NCBI RefSeq assembly: GCF_016907715.1
Contig: NZ_JAFBCM010000001.1
Location: 186,001 to 250,000, forward strand
DNA from: Tenggerimyces flavus
GTDB lineage: Bacteria; Actinomycetota; Actinomycetes; Propionibacteriales; Actinopolymorphaceae
Direction: 5' to 3'
DNA length: 64,000 nucleotides
The notes under the pieces are model-generated. The model did no database searches. It saw only the letters and a list, made by a program, of their open reading frames with translations, and had not been told where the DNA came from. Position numbers and translations under genes: made by a program. Below, piece by piece: positions 47,117-54,517 of the stretch (position 1 is its first letter; the number at the start of each line of letters is the position of its first letter).

Positions 47117-48726
47117 CCGATGCGAACGACAGCACGGACGAGAATCTCGGCTCCGCGAACGGCGCGGGCGATCTGCCCAACCTGTCCGCGGAGCTGGTGA
47201 AGGCCGGCGCGATTGCTGCCGGTGTGTGCGTTCGCCCGATCGTTCGTGAGGTCATCGACACCCAGACCGGCAACACCCAACTGATCCCCATTCCGTGTCA
47301 GGCGACCCTTGCCAGCAAGTGCCAGCCGTGCGCCGAACGAGCCCGTCGGCTACGGATGCAGCAGTGCCGCGAGGGCTGGCACCTCGACACCGAGCCAGCG
47401 GACAAGCCGCGTTCTGAGCCGCCCGTGCATGAGCCGGGGACGAGCTGTGCGTACGGGTGTGTGGATTGTTCCGCCCCGACCCACCTCGCCCACGAGGAGG
47501 AGACCCCAGAGCCAACCGAGACAAGGCGCACGCGCTCGACTCGTCGTCGCAATGACGTTCCAGACCTTCCCCGGCTGCCCGTCGAGGCTCGCACAGTGGG
47601 CCGCACCTTCACCGCACCGGACGGGAAGACCTGGCGACCGTCGATGTTCCTCACGTGCACTATGCCTTCCTACGGCCCCGTGAATGACGACGGCACCCCG
47701 AAGAATCCTTCGACCTACGACTACCGCCGAGCGGCGCTTGACGCGCTGCACTTCCCGAAACTGTGGGACCGGCTCGTCCAGAACCTCCGCCGCGCGGTCG
47801 GTTACGAGGTCCAGTACTTCGCCGCGATCGAACCGCAACGGCGGCTCGCACCGCACGTCCACACCGCGATTCGTGGCGCCATCCCGCGCGCCCTTCTGCG
47901 AGAGGTGATCGCGGCCACCTATGCCACCGTGTGGTGGCCAGCTCACGATCGCATCCTCTACTCGACGAGCAGTCCGCCGGCCTGGGACGTCGCGGGTGAG
48001 GCGTACTGCGACCCGGACACCGGGCAGCCGCTGCCGGCGTGGAGCGATGCCGTCGACTCGTTGGAGGTCGAGCACGGCGGCCCGGCCCATGTGCTGCGGT
48101 TCGGCAAGCAGAGCGACATACAAGGCCTCATCGCCGGCACGTCCGACGCGGACCGCCGGATCGGATACCTGACTAAGTACCTCACGAAAGCAATCGTCGA
48201 CCCGATCGACGACGGGGACGCCGCGAGCTCGCGGCGAGAGGCACACATCGACCGACTCCACCGCGAGGTACGACACCTGCCCTGTTCGCCGAAGTGCTGG
48301 AACTGGCTCCACTACGGAGTCCAACCCAAGGACGCTGACGCCGGCATGGTTCCCGGACAGTGCCCCAGCAAGGCCCACGATCGCGAACACCTCGGCTGCG
48401 GCGGCCGTCGCGTCCTCGTCTCCCGCAAGTGGACCGGCAAGACGCTCACCGAGCACAAGGCCGACCGCTACAGCGCCGTCAGGACGGTCCTCGAGGCGGC
48501 CGGGATCGACCTGCAAGACGCCGACCGCTGTTCGGCAACCGCGACCCAGCCGGACGGGAGCCCGCGGTTCGTCTGGCAGACCGTCGACCTCGACGACATC
48601 CCGACCTATCACCACGTCATCGCCCAGTCCGTGGCTGAGAGCAACCGATGGCGCGACCAGTACGAGGAGGCCAAACGACGAGCAGGACCACCGTTCAGCA
48701 ACTCAGCAAACGGCCGGGCGGCGTGA
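47113..48726 (+). CDS. RepSA-like replication initiator
   Basis: 537 residues from ATG at 47113 with AAGGGAGAA upstream. N-terminal Cys cluster (CQPCAERARR, CAYGCVDC), then the initiator core with FLTCTMPSYGPV, YFAAIEPQRRLAPHVHTAIR (two-His motif at about 248-250) and IGYLTKYLTKAIVD, which carries a Tyr in the region of the nicking residue. This is the rolling-circle initiator family of pSAM2 and related AICEs. It lets the excised circle replicate. Intact. Confidence 0.85.
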   Translation: MTDANDSTDENLGSANGAGDLPNLSAELVKAGAIAAGVCVRPIVREVIDTQTGNTQLIPIPCQATLASKCQPCAERARRLRMQQCREGWHLDTEPADKPRSEPPVHEPGTSCAYGCVDCSAPTHLAHEEETPEPTETRRTRSTRRRNDVPDLPRLPVEARTVGRTFTAPDGKTWRPSMFLTCTMPSYGPVNDDGTPKNPSTYDYRRAALDALHFPKLWDRLVQNLRRAVGYEVQYFAAIEPQRRLAPHVHTAIRGAIPRALLREVIAATYATVWWPAHDRILYSTSSPPAWDVAGEAYCDPDTGQPLPAWSDAVDSLEVEHGGPAHVLRFGKQSDIQGLIAGTSDADRRIGYLTKYLTKAIVDPIDDGDAASSRREAHIDRLHREVRHLPCSPKCWNWLHYGVQPKDADAGMVPGQCPSKAHDREHLGCGGRRVLVSRKWTGKTLTEHKADRYSAVRTVLEAAGIDLQDADRCSATATQPDGSPRFVWQTVDLDDIPTYHHVIAQSVAESNRWRDQYEEAKRRAGPPFSNSANGRAA

Positions 48727-48745
48727 CGTGATGGAGGAAGGTCCC

Positions 48746-48961
48746 GTGGAATTGCTTTTGACGGTTGAAGAAGCGGCGCAGCGCCTTGGGATCGGGCGAA
48801 CGCGCATGTGGTCCTTGGTGTCGAGCGGGGCGGTTCGGTCGGTGTGCATCGGTCGGCTCCGGCGTATCCCCGTGGAATGCCTCGCTGAGTACGTGGGTGC
48901 GCTGCTCGCCGGGGCCGACGAACGCAGCTCGACGGACGAGGTGGAGCCCGATGCCGCGTAG
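48746..48961 (+). CDS. xis: Excisionase-like HTH protein
   Basis: 71 residues from GTG at 48746; GGAGGAAGG 5 bases upstream decides this start over GTG at 48728 or ATG at 48731. MerR-type excisionase fold: LLTVEEAAQRLGIGRTRMWS then GRLRRIPVECLAEYV. It directs integrase toward excision. It overlaps the integrase start by 11 bp. Confidence 0.85.
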   Translation: MELLLTVEEAAQRLGIGRTRMWSLVSSGAVRSVCIGRLRRIPVECLAEYVGALLAGADERSSTDEVEPDAA

Positions 48962-50189
48962 GTCGAACGGCGAGTCGAGCATCTATGAGGGGTCAGACGG
49001 CTACTGGCACGGCCGAGTGACCGTAGGCGTCAAGGACGACGGCAAGCCGGACCGTCGTCACATCATGGCCAAGACTCGGCCCGAGATCGTTCAAAAGGTG
49101 CGGAAGCTCGAAAAGGATCGGGACAGCGGCAGCGTTCGCAAGGTAGGCCAGCGGTGGACCGTAGCGAGTTGGCTTGAGCACTGGGTCGACAACATCGCGG
49201 TACCGCCGGCGGTTACGGACAGCACGCATTCGGGCTACGCCGTGGACGTCCGAACGCACCTCGTGCCCGGCATCGGTGCCCACCGCCTGGACAAGATCGA
49301 ACCCGAACACCTGGAGCGCCTGTACGCCAAGATGCAGACCGCCGGCAAGTCGCCCGGCACAGCACACCACGTCCATAGAACGGCTCGCGTTGCGTTCAAC
49401 CAGGCGGTTCGGCGCGGCTACCTGACCGTGAACCCTGCCGTTCGTGCGGTCCCGCCCAAGCTCGATGAGCTGGAGGTCGAGCCGTACGACGTCAACGAGG
49501 TCAAGCGCGTGCTCAAGGTGGCCGCCGAGGGCCGGAACAGTGCCCGGTGGGCGATAGCGCTCGCACTCGGGCTACGACAGGGTGAGGTGCTCGGACTTCG
49601 TTGGGAGGACGTCGACCTCGATCGGGCGGTCCTGCGTGTACGGCGCGGCTCACCTCGTCCGAAGTACCGCCATGGGTGCGGTGAAACGTGCGGGCGGAAG
49701 CCTGGGTTCTGCCCTCAGAAGGTCCGGAGCAACCCGCCAACGGCGGACACGAAGTCACGCGCTGGCCGACGACGGATCGGGCTGCCGGACGAGCTGGTCG
49801 AGCTTCTTCGCGAGCACCGGATGGAGCAGGCCTCCGAGCGCGACGAGGCTCGCCAGCTCTGGCACGAGGAAGGATGGCTGTTCGCGAACCCGACCGGCCG
49901 CCAACTCAACTCCAACACGGACTATCACCAGTGGAAGGCACTGCTGGCCAAGGCGGGTGTCCGGGAGTCACGCTTGCACGATGCTCGGCACACGGCCGCG
50001 ACGGTGCTGCTCGTGCTCGGGGTTCCGCCTCGGACCGTCATGGCGATCATGGGGTGGTCCAGCTCGAAGATGGCCGAGCGGTACCAGCACGTCACTGACT
50101 CGATCCGGGCGACTGTGGCGAAGAGCGTCGGCGGGCTTCTCTGGGACACCGTGGACGAGTCGGACGAGGCCGGCGCCGATCCCAAATGA
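48951..50189 (+). CDS. int: Tyrosine-type site-specific integrase
   Basis: 412 residues from ATG at 48951. An N-terminal arm-binding domain (GYWHGRVTVGVKDDGKPDRR), a SAM-like core-binding domain, then the catalytic domain with Arg in ALALGLRQGEVLGLRW (about residue 206), His/Arg in RLHDARHTAATVLLVLGVPP (about 343) and nucleophile Tyr in MAERYQHVTDSIRAT (about 378). A Cys-rich insert CGETCGRKPGFCPQK lies in the middle. It recombines the tRNA-Ser 3' half with the element. Its stop codon lies in the putative arm site, 15 bp from the right repeat. Confidence 0.95.
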   Translation: MPRRSNGESSIYEGSDGYWHGRVTVGVKDDGKPDRRHIMAKTRPEIVQKVRKLEKDRDSGSVRKVGQRWTVASWLEHWVDNIAVPPAVTDSTHSGYAVDVRTHLVPGIGAHRLDKIEPEHLERLYAKMQTAGKSPGTAHHVHRTARVAFNQAVRRGYLTVNPAVRAVPPKLDELEVEPYDVNEVKRVLKVAAEGRNSARWAIALALGLRQGEVLGLRWEDVDLDRAVLRVRRGSPRPKYRHGCGETCGRKPGFCPQKVRSNPPTADTKSRAGRRRIGLPDELVELLREHRMEQASERDEARQLWHEEGWLFANPTGRQLNSNTDYHQWKALLAKAGVRESRLHDARHTAATVLLVLGVPPRTVMAIMGWSSSKMAERYQHVTDSIRATVAKSVGGLLWDTVDESDEAGADPK

Positions 50190-50206
50190 GACTAGAACTG
50201 AGACTA
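50187..50206. promoter_or_regulatory. Putative integrase arm-type sites (right)
   Basis: TGAGACTA, GAAC, TGAGACTA, identical to 38796-38815. The first base triplet is the int stop codon and the last two bases enter the right direct repeat. Confidence 0.5.
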
Positions 50207-50322
50207 GGCAGCGAAACGGGCCGGTCCCTGGTGTGGGCCGGCCCGGCGCTTTCCCTTGCGGGCTTGGGCGGAGGATGGGGGATTCGAACCCCCGAGGGGT
50301 TGCCCCCAACACGCTTTCCAAG
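50205..50322. repeat. attR direct repeat of the integrative element
   Basis: 118 bp matching 38581-38700. Bases 50269-50322 are the 3' half of the intact tRNA-Ser gene; identity with attL stops just past the anticodon loop, where the crossover probably took place. Confidence 0.9.
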
Positions 50323-50354
50323 CGTGCGCCATAGGCCAACTAGGCGAATCCTCC
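50269..50354 (-). tRNA. tRNA-Ser(GGA)
   Basis: 86 bases. Acceptor GGAGGAT pairs with ATCCTCC and discriminator G; anticodon stem CACGC/GCGTG encloses loop TTGGAAA with anticodon GGA at 50317-50319 (reads UCC/UCU); a long variable arm marks a serine tRNA; T arm GGGGGTTCGAATCCCCC. CCA is not encoded. A TACACT -10 box lies at 50366-50371 on the same strand. This is the integration site of the element; the 5' half is chromosomal and the 3' half is restored by attR. Confidence 0.95.
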
Positions 50355-50407
50355 TCGGCTGGAAGAGTGTACGGGACCGGGTTGGGGCGGGTGCCAGGGG
50401 ATTCACG

Positions 50408-50413
50408 TACACT
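50408..50413 (+). promoter_or_regulatory. -10 box of the SRP RNA gene
   Basis: TACACT ends 7 bases before the first base of the SRP RNA. The same hexamer serves the divergent tRNA-Ser gene. A -35 box at normal spacing is not clear; TTGGGG at 50382 is 20 bp away. Confidence 0.5.
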
Positions 50414-50420
50414 GGCGCCC

Positions 50421-50508
50421 GGTCCCCCGCGCGGCGGGATCTTGCCCAACTCCCCCAGGGCCGGAAGGCAGCAAGGGTAAGCGAGCTCTACCGGGTGCGC
50501 GGGGGGCC
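50421..50508 (+). ncRNA. ffs: Signal recognition particle RNA (4.5S type)
   Basis: The conserved domain IV core is present: GGGCCGGAAGGCAGCAAGGG and GTAAGCGAGC. The 5' GGTCCCCCGCGC pairs with 3' GCGCGGGGGGCC to close the hairpin, giving about 88 bases. It binds Ffh and guides ribosomes to the membrane. ffs between tRNA-Ser and dnaX is a known actinobacterial neighbourhood. Its 3' end overlaps the end of the antisense MFS gene by about 20 bp. Confidence 0.93.
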
Positions 50509-51594
50509 TTTCATGCCCGCCAGCAGCCAGATCGCCACGGCGAGGGCGATGCAGGCGAGGAACGTGGGGACCAGGCCGAGCCACGCTGCCGCGATCGGCG
50601 CGACCAGGCCGCCGAAGCCCCAGCCGGTGAAGACCAGGCCGTACGCGAAGCCGAACGAGGCCGCCGGCACCCGGTCCGCGACGCCGGCTGGGACGATCGC
50701 CGCCAGCGAGCCGTACTGGGTTCCGAGCCCGAACAGTGCGACGTACGTCAGCCAACCGCCACTGCTGAGCGGCAGCGCGACCGAGCACACCGCCAGCAGG
50801 ACGCAGGACAGGCGCAGCGTCGTGGGCGCGCCGATCCGGTCCAGCAACGGGCCGCCGACCACGCGGCCGAACAGGTTGCCGAACGACAGCAGCGCCACCG
50901 CCAGTCCGGCCAGCGCTGGCGAGCCGATCAACGGACCCGCGTGCGCGAACCCCACCAGCCCTGGCGCCGACGCCAGGCAGAACACCAGCCACCACCGGGC
51001 GACCACGCGCCAGGGCAGGGCGGGACGACCCGACGACGGCGGCGCGGGCGGCGTCCCCGGTACGAGGAAGCTCGCCACCGCCATCGCGACCGCGAGCAGC
51101 ACGCCGAGCGCGACGAACGTCCACCGCCGCCCGTACGACTCCAGGGCAGCCTGAACGAGCGGCGCCAGCACCACGGTGGCCGCGGCGTACGCGCTCACCA
51201 CGACCGTCAGCGCGAGCCCACGCCGACGCGACGCCGTCACAGCGACCCGCACCGCGACCGCGTACCCCATGCCCGTCGTCACGCCCAGCACGAGCGAGAA
51301 CGCGACGACCAGCGCCCACAACGAGCCGGCGAACCCGCACCACGCCAACCCGACCAGCACACCGGCCGCGCCGACGCGCACGAGCGCCCGCGACGACCAA
51401 CGGTCGGCCGCCCAGCCGCCGGCGAGCACGCCCACGGTGTACAGCCCTACGCCGACCGCGAACACCGTGGCGAGCGCTGCCCGGGAGGTGCCGATCTCCC
51501 GAGCCAGCCACGGTGTGAAGACATCCCAGACGAACAGCGCGCTGACCGCGAGGTCGACGAGCACCGCTCCCGCGATCGCCCGACGCACGCTCAT
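50488..51594 (-). CDS. MFS transporter
   Basis: 368 residues from ATG at 51594; longer upstream frames lack resemblance. Eleven to twelve hydrophobic segments, motif-A-like LAGGWAADRWSSRALVRVGA, and second-half FGRVVGGPLLDRIGAPTTLR. Of the oxalate/formate or YbfB-like class; substrate unknown. Its last codons overlap the 3' end of ffs on the other strand, and it separates ffs from dnaX, with which it is divergent. Confidence 0.85.
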   Translation of the reverse strand: MSVRRAIAGAVLVDLAVSALFVWDVFTPWLAREIGTSRAALATVFAVGVGLYTVGVLAGGWAADRWSSRALVRVGAAGVLVGLAWCGFAGSLWALVVAFSLVLGVTTGMGYAVAVRVAVTASRRRGLALTVVVSAYAAATVVLAPLVQAALESYGRRWTFVALGVLLAVAMAVASFLVPGTPPAPPSSGRPALPWRVVARWWLVFCLASAPGLVGFAHAGPLIGSPALAGLAVALLSFGNLFGRVVGGPLLDRIGAPTTLRLSCVLLAVCSVALPLSSGGWLTYVALFGLGTQYGSLAAIVPAGVADRVPAASFGFAYGLVFTGWGFGGLVAPIAAAWLGLVPTFLACIALAVAIWLLAGMKGPPRTR

Positions 51595-51719
51595 TCGCCG
51601 AGACGTTAGTGGTCGAAACCCTACGTCGGGCACGGCCAATCGGCGCGGAAGTGGTATCGAGCTGTGGACAACCCACACGGGCCGCGTACTCGTCGGTGTT
51701 CGGGGTTAGGGTTCGACCC

Positions 51720-53777
51720 GTGGAAGCCCCGCTCGCTCTCTATCGCCGCTACCGGCCGGAGACCTTCGCCGAGGTGATCGGCCAAGACCACGTCACCGGT
51801 CCGCTGGGGCATGCCCTCCGCAACAACCGGGTCAACCACGCCTACCTCTTCTCCGGCCCACGCGGCTGTGGCAAGACGACCAGTGCGCGCATCCTGGCCC
51901 GCTGCCTGAACTGCGAGAAGGGCCCGACGCCGGAGCCGTGCGGGGAGTGCCAGAGCTGCCGCGACCTCGCCCGCGGCGGACCCGGCAACATCGACGTGAT
52001 CGAGATCGACGCGGCCAGCCACGGTGGCGTCGACGACGCCCGTGACCTGCGCGAACGAGCGTTCTTCTCGCCCGTCTCGAGTCGCTTCAAGATCTACATC
52101 GTCGACGAGGCGCACATGGTCACGACGCAGGGCTTCAACGCCCTGCTGAAGCTCGTCGAGGAGCCGCCGGAGCATCTCAAGTTCATCTTCGCGACGACCG
52201 AGCCGGACAAGGTGATCGGGACGATCCGGTCCCGTACGCACCATTACCCGTTCCGCCTCGTTCCGCCCAAGACGCTCCAGGACTACCTCGCTGAGCTGGC
52301 CGAACACGAGAAGGTCACGATCGACCACGGCGTCCTCCCGCTCGTCGTCCGCGCGGGCGGCGGGTCGGTGCGGGACACGCTGTCCGTGCTCGACCAGCTG
52401 ATCGGCGGGTCCAGCGACGACGGCGTGACGTACGGGCACGCGATCGCGCTGCTCGGGTACACGCCGGACTCGCTGCTCGACGAGGTCGTCGACGCGTTCG
52501 CAGCGCAGGACGCCGGGACCGTGTACGGCGTGATCGACAAGGTGATCGAGTCGGGGCAGGACCCGAAGCGGTTCGCCGAGGACGTACTGCACCGGCTGCG
52601 CGACCTGCTGATCGTCGCCGCCGTACCCGACGCCGCGACGCGTGGGTTGCTCGACAGCCCGGCTGACCAGGCCGAACGGTTCGGGGCTCAGGCGGCTCGG
52701 TTCGGATCGGCCGATCTGACCCGGGCTGCCGAGGTCATCAACGCGGGCCTCACCGAGATGCGCGGGGCGACGGCACCGCGGCTGCACCTGGAGCTGATGT
52801 GCGCGCGGGTGCTGTTGCCCGGGCTGGACACGACGGACGTGGGACTGCACGCGCGGATCGACCGACTCGAGCGGCGGCTGTCGATCTCGGCGGGGCCTGC
52901 TGAGCAGGAGGCTGCGCCGCCGGCGAACCCGCGAGCGGCGGCCCGTGAGGCTGCGGTGGAGGCGCGGGTGGCGACGCCTCCTCCGGCAGAGCCGGCGCCC
53001 GAACCTGTGAAGCCCGCGGCGGAGCCTGAGCCGAAGGCAGCCGAGACGGTCAAGGCCGCGGAGGTCGTCGAGGAACCGGCGGCCGAAGCGCCGCCGCCCC
53101 CTCCGGCTCCTCCCGCTCCGACTCCGACTCCCGTGCAGGCGGCCGCGCCGGGCGACCTCGGGCTGGCGGATGTACGGAGGTTGTGGCCGGAGATCCTCGA
53201 CGCGGTGGCCAAGCGGCGCCGGCTCGCCTGGAGCCTGATCAGCCACAACGCGCAGGTCACCGATCTGCTGAACGGTGTGCTTACGGTCGCGCTGGTCAAC
53301 CCGGGCGCGCGGGACTCGTTCGTACGGAGCAAGAGCGACGAGGTGCTGAAGGAGGCGGTCCGCGAGATCCTCGGCGTGGACTGGCGGATCGACCCGATCG
53401 TCGACTCGACCGCCGGACCCAGTGGCGGTGGGGGTGGTGGCGGTGGGGCTCGACGCCCGCCGAGCCCGGAGCCGCAGCAGGACGCGCCCGCCACGCCGCC
53501 GACGACGGGCGGCTGGGACGAGCCTCGGCCTGCCGCGCCGGAGCCTGAGCCCGCCCCGGCCGAGCCCGCCGCGCCGACACCCCAGCGGAGCAGCGCGGCG
53601 CGGGAGGCGATGCGGAGCTCGAAGCCGACCGACGCCGAGCCCGAGCCGCCCCGCAACCTGGACGAGGACGTCGACCCGGAGACCGACGCGGCGGTGGCGG
53701 ACTCGCCGCAGACCCAGACAGAGCTGCTCGCCAAAGAGTTCGGCGCCCAGATCATCGAGGAACGCCCGAACGAGTGA
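51720..53777 (+). CDS. dnaX: DNA polymerase III subunit gamma/tau
   Basis: 685 residues from GTG at 51720. AAA+ domain with ALYRRYRPETFAEVIGQDHV, Walker A FSGPRGCGKTTSARILARCL, zinc-binding CLNCEKG...CGECQSC and Walker B IYIVDEAHM, then the collar domain to about residue 370. A long Pro/Glu/Ala-rich linker separates it from the tau C-terminal domain (VRRLWPEILDAVAKRRRLAW) that binds polymerase. It drives the clamp loader. No A-rich slippery site for a short gamma form is visible. It is 15 kb from ybaB-recR and in opposite orientation, unlike related genomes. Confidence 0.95.
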   Translation: MEAPLALYRRYRPETFAEVIGQDHVTGPLGHALRNNRVNHAYLFSGPRGCGKTTSARILARCLNCEKGPTPEPCGECQSCRDLARGGPGNIDVIEIDAASHGGVDDARDLRERAFFSPVSSRFKIYIVDEAHMVTTQGFNALLKLVEEPPEHLKFIFATTEPDKVIGTIRSRTHHYPFRLVPPKTLQDYLAELAEHEKVTIDHGVLPLVVRAGGGSVRDTLSVLDQLIGGSSDDGVTYGHAIALLGYTPDSLLDEVVDAFAAQDAGTVYGVIDKVIESGQDPKRFAEDVLHRLRDLLIVAAVPDAATRGLLDSPADQAERFGAQAARFGSADLTRAAEVINAGLTEMRGATAPRLHLELMCARVLLPGLDTTDVGLHARIDRLERRLSISAGPAEQEAAPPANPRAAAREAAVEARVATPPPAEPAPEPVKPAAEPEPKAAETVKAAEVVEEPAAEAPPPPPAPPAPTPTPVQAAAPGDLGLADVRRLWPEILDAVAKRRRLAWSLISHNAQVTDLLNGVLTVALVNPGARDSFVRSKSDEVLKEAVREILGVDWRIDPIVDSTAGPSGGGGGGGGARRPPSPEPQQDAPATPPTTGGWDEPRPAAPEPEPAPAEPAAPTPQRSSAAREAMRSSKPTDAEPEPPRNLDEDVDPETDAAVADSPQTQTELLAKEFGAQIIEERPNE

Positions 53778-53788
53778 CCTGAGCAGCC

Positions 53789-53916
53789 GTGCTAGTTCTC
53801 CGCGGCGAAGTCGGCGAGGGTCTCGTGGATCAGCGGGTTGCCGTCGGACACCGCAGCGGGGTTGCGGGTGCGGTAGTACGGGATCGCGATCATCTCCAGG
53901 GAGAGGACCCAGCCGC
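53789..53916. repeat. 128-bp copy of the 3' end of the phosphotransferase gene (left copy)
   Basis: Matches 57118-57245 at 126 of 128 positions (differences: one G/T and one C/G). It begins 11 bp after the dnaX stop and covers the last 41 codons and stop of the APH gene on the minus strand. It ends exactly where tRNA-3'-like sequence begins. The two copies are direct repeats flanking 3.2 kb. Confidence 0.9.
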
Positions 53917-54014
53917 TCCCCCATCCTCCGCCCAGCCAGGTAAGACGAAACTCGGACCAGGCCCCGAACACGGGGGCACCGGTCCGAACTCGTCGGGTCT
54001 CAGTTTTGGTCTCA
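53917..54014. repeat. Left att remnant: tRNA-Ser 3' fragment, hairpin and arm-like sites
   Basis: 53917-53934 equals the last bases of tRNA-Ser and its flank. GGACCAGGCCCC and GGGGGCACCGGTCC at 53956-53985 can form a hairpin. GGGTCTCA-GTTT-TGGTCTCA at 53995-54014 is, on the minus strand, a degenerate version of the TGAGACTA repeats of the intact element. Confidence 0.65.
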
Positions 54015-54067
54015 TGTGAGGTCCGGCCGCCCAGATCGACGCCCTCATCCGGGTCCTCGTGATCGCC

Positions 54068-54193
54068 TCACAGCAGTCCATCGGCGCTGTGCGCGACAGT
54101 TGACCGGATCGAGTCCATCACGTGTTGGTATCGCTCGGCCATCTTGGAGATGGACCACGCCATAGTCGCCAGGACAGTTCGTGGCGGGACGCC
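54068..54193 (-). pseudogene. Integrase C-terminal fragment
   Basis: 41 codons and stop encode GVPPRTVLATMAWSISKMAE and RYQHVMDSIRSTVAHSADGL, closely matching the end of the intact integrase at 48951-50189, including the nucleophile Tyr. Upstream of this the frame has no integrase sequence: the N-terminal about 90 percent has been replaced by the DUF3644 fragment on the other strand. Confidence 0.85.
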
Positions 54194-54217
54194 GACGTCA
54201 TTCGGACAGGAGCCAGC

Positions 54218-54517
54218 ATGGCTCGACCTAAGAAGCACTGGCCGATGGTTGCCGCATCGCGGGACGAGGCGAGCCTCGCGGTCCGCTTGTACAACGACCC
54301 GGCCGAGATGCGATCGTTCGAAGGCTTCGTCATCCATATGCATCTCGCCTGGCTCTATCTCCTGCATGCCGAGTTCATCAGGGACGGTGTCGATCACCGG
54401 TCGACACGTCGAGCCTGGCGCTTCGATCACGAGCCAGAAGGGCCGAGCCGCCCCGACCGAGGAGAGAAGCGTCAGTCTTCATCGCCAACGATCACGTCCA
54501 CCACCTCTGGAGCATAG
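54218..54517 (+). pseudogene. DUF3644 protein, truncated
   Basis: 99 codons from ATG at 54218, with GACAGGAG before it. The N-terminal part matches DUF3644 proteins: MARPKKHWPMVAASRDEASL, AVRLYNDPAEMRSFEGFVIH and MHLAWLYLLHAEFIRDGVDH. Resemblance is lost after about 75 codons and the frame ends inside the 3' end of the Fic gene; full-length relatives are several times longer. DUF3644 genes are often found in phage-defence and mobile regions. Probably non-functional. Confidence 0.65.

Larger units (their letters stand above)
38581..50322. mobile_element. AICE-type integrative element in tRNA-Ser(GGA)
   Basis: An 11.7-kb insert bounded by direct repeats of 120 bp (38581-38700) and 118 bp (50205-50322). 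Both contain the 3' half of tRNA-Ser through the anticodon loop plus 64 bp beyond. The right end has the tyrosine integrase next to the intact tRNA, preceded by excisionase and a RepSA-type initiator; further left are an FtsK/TraB-type translocase, a replication/excision activator and a GntR regulator. This is the module set of actinomycete integrative and conjugative elements (pSAM2 type), which move double-stranded DNA with one translocase and have no type IV secretion genes. All core genes look intact. Accessory genes occupy the left third. Confidence 0.9.

Noticed and set aside
51720-53777. Programmed frameshift in dnaX
   Set aside because: No A-rich slippery heptamer or obvious stimulator in the linker region.
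53789-53916. Separate small gene after dnaX
   Set aside because: It is a partial copy of the phosphotransferase 3' end without a start.
54122-54217. Longer start for the DUF3644 fragment
   Set aside because: The extension overlaps the integrase stub in antisense and lacks homology; the ATG at 54218 has a ribosome site.
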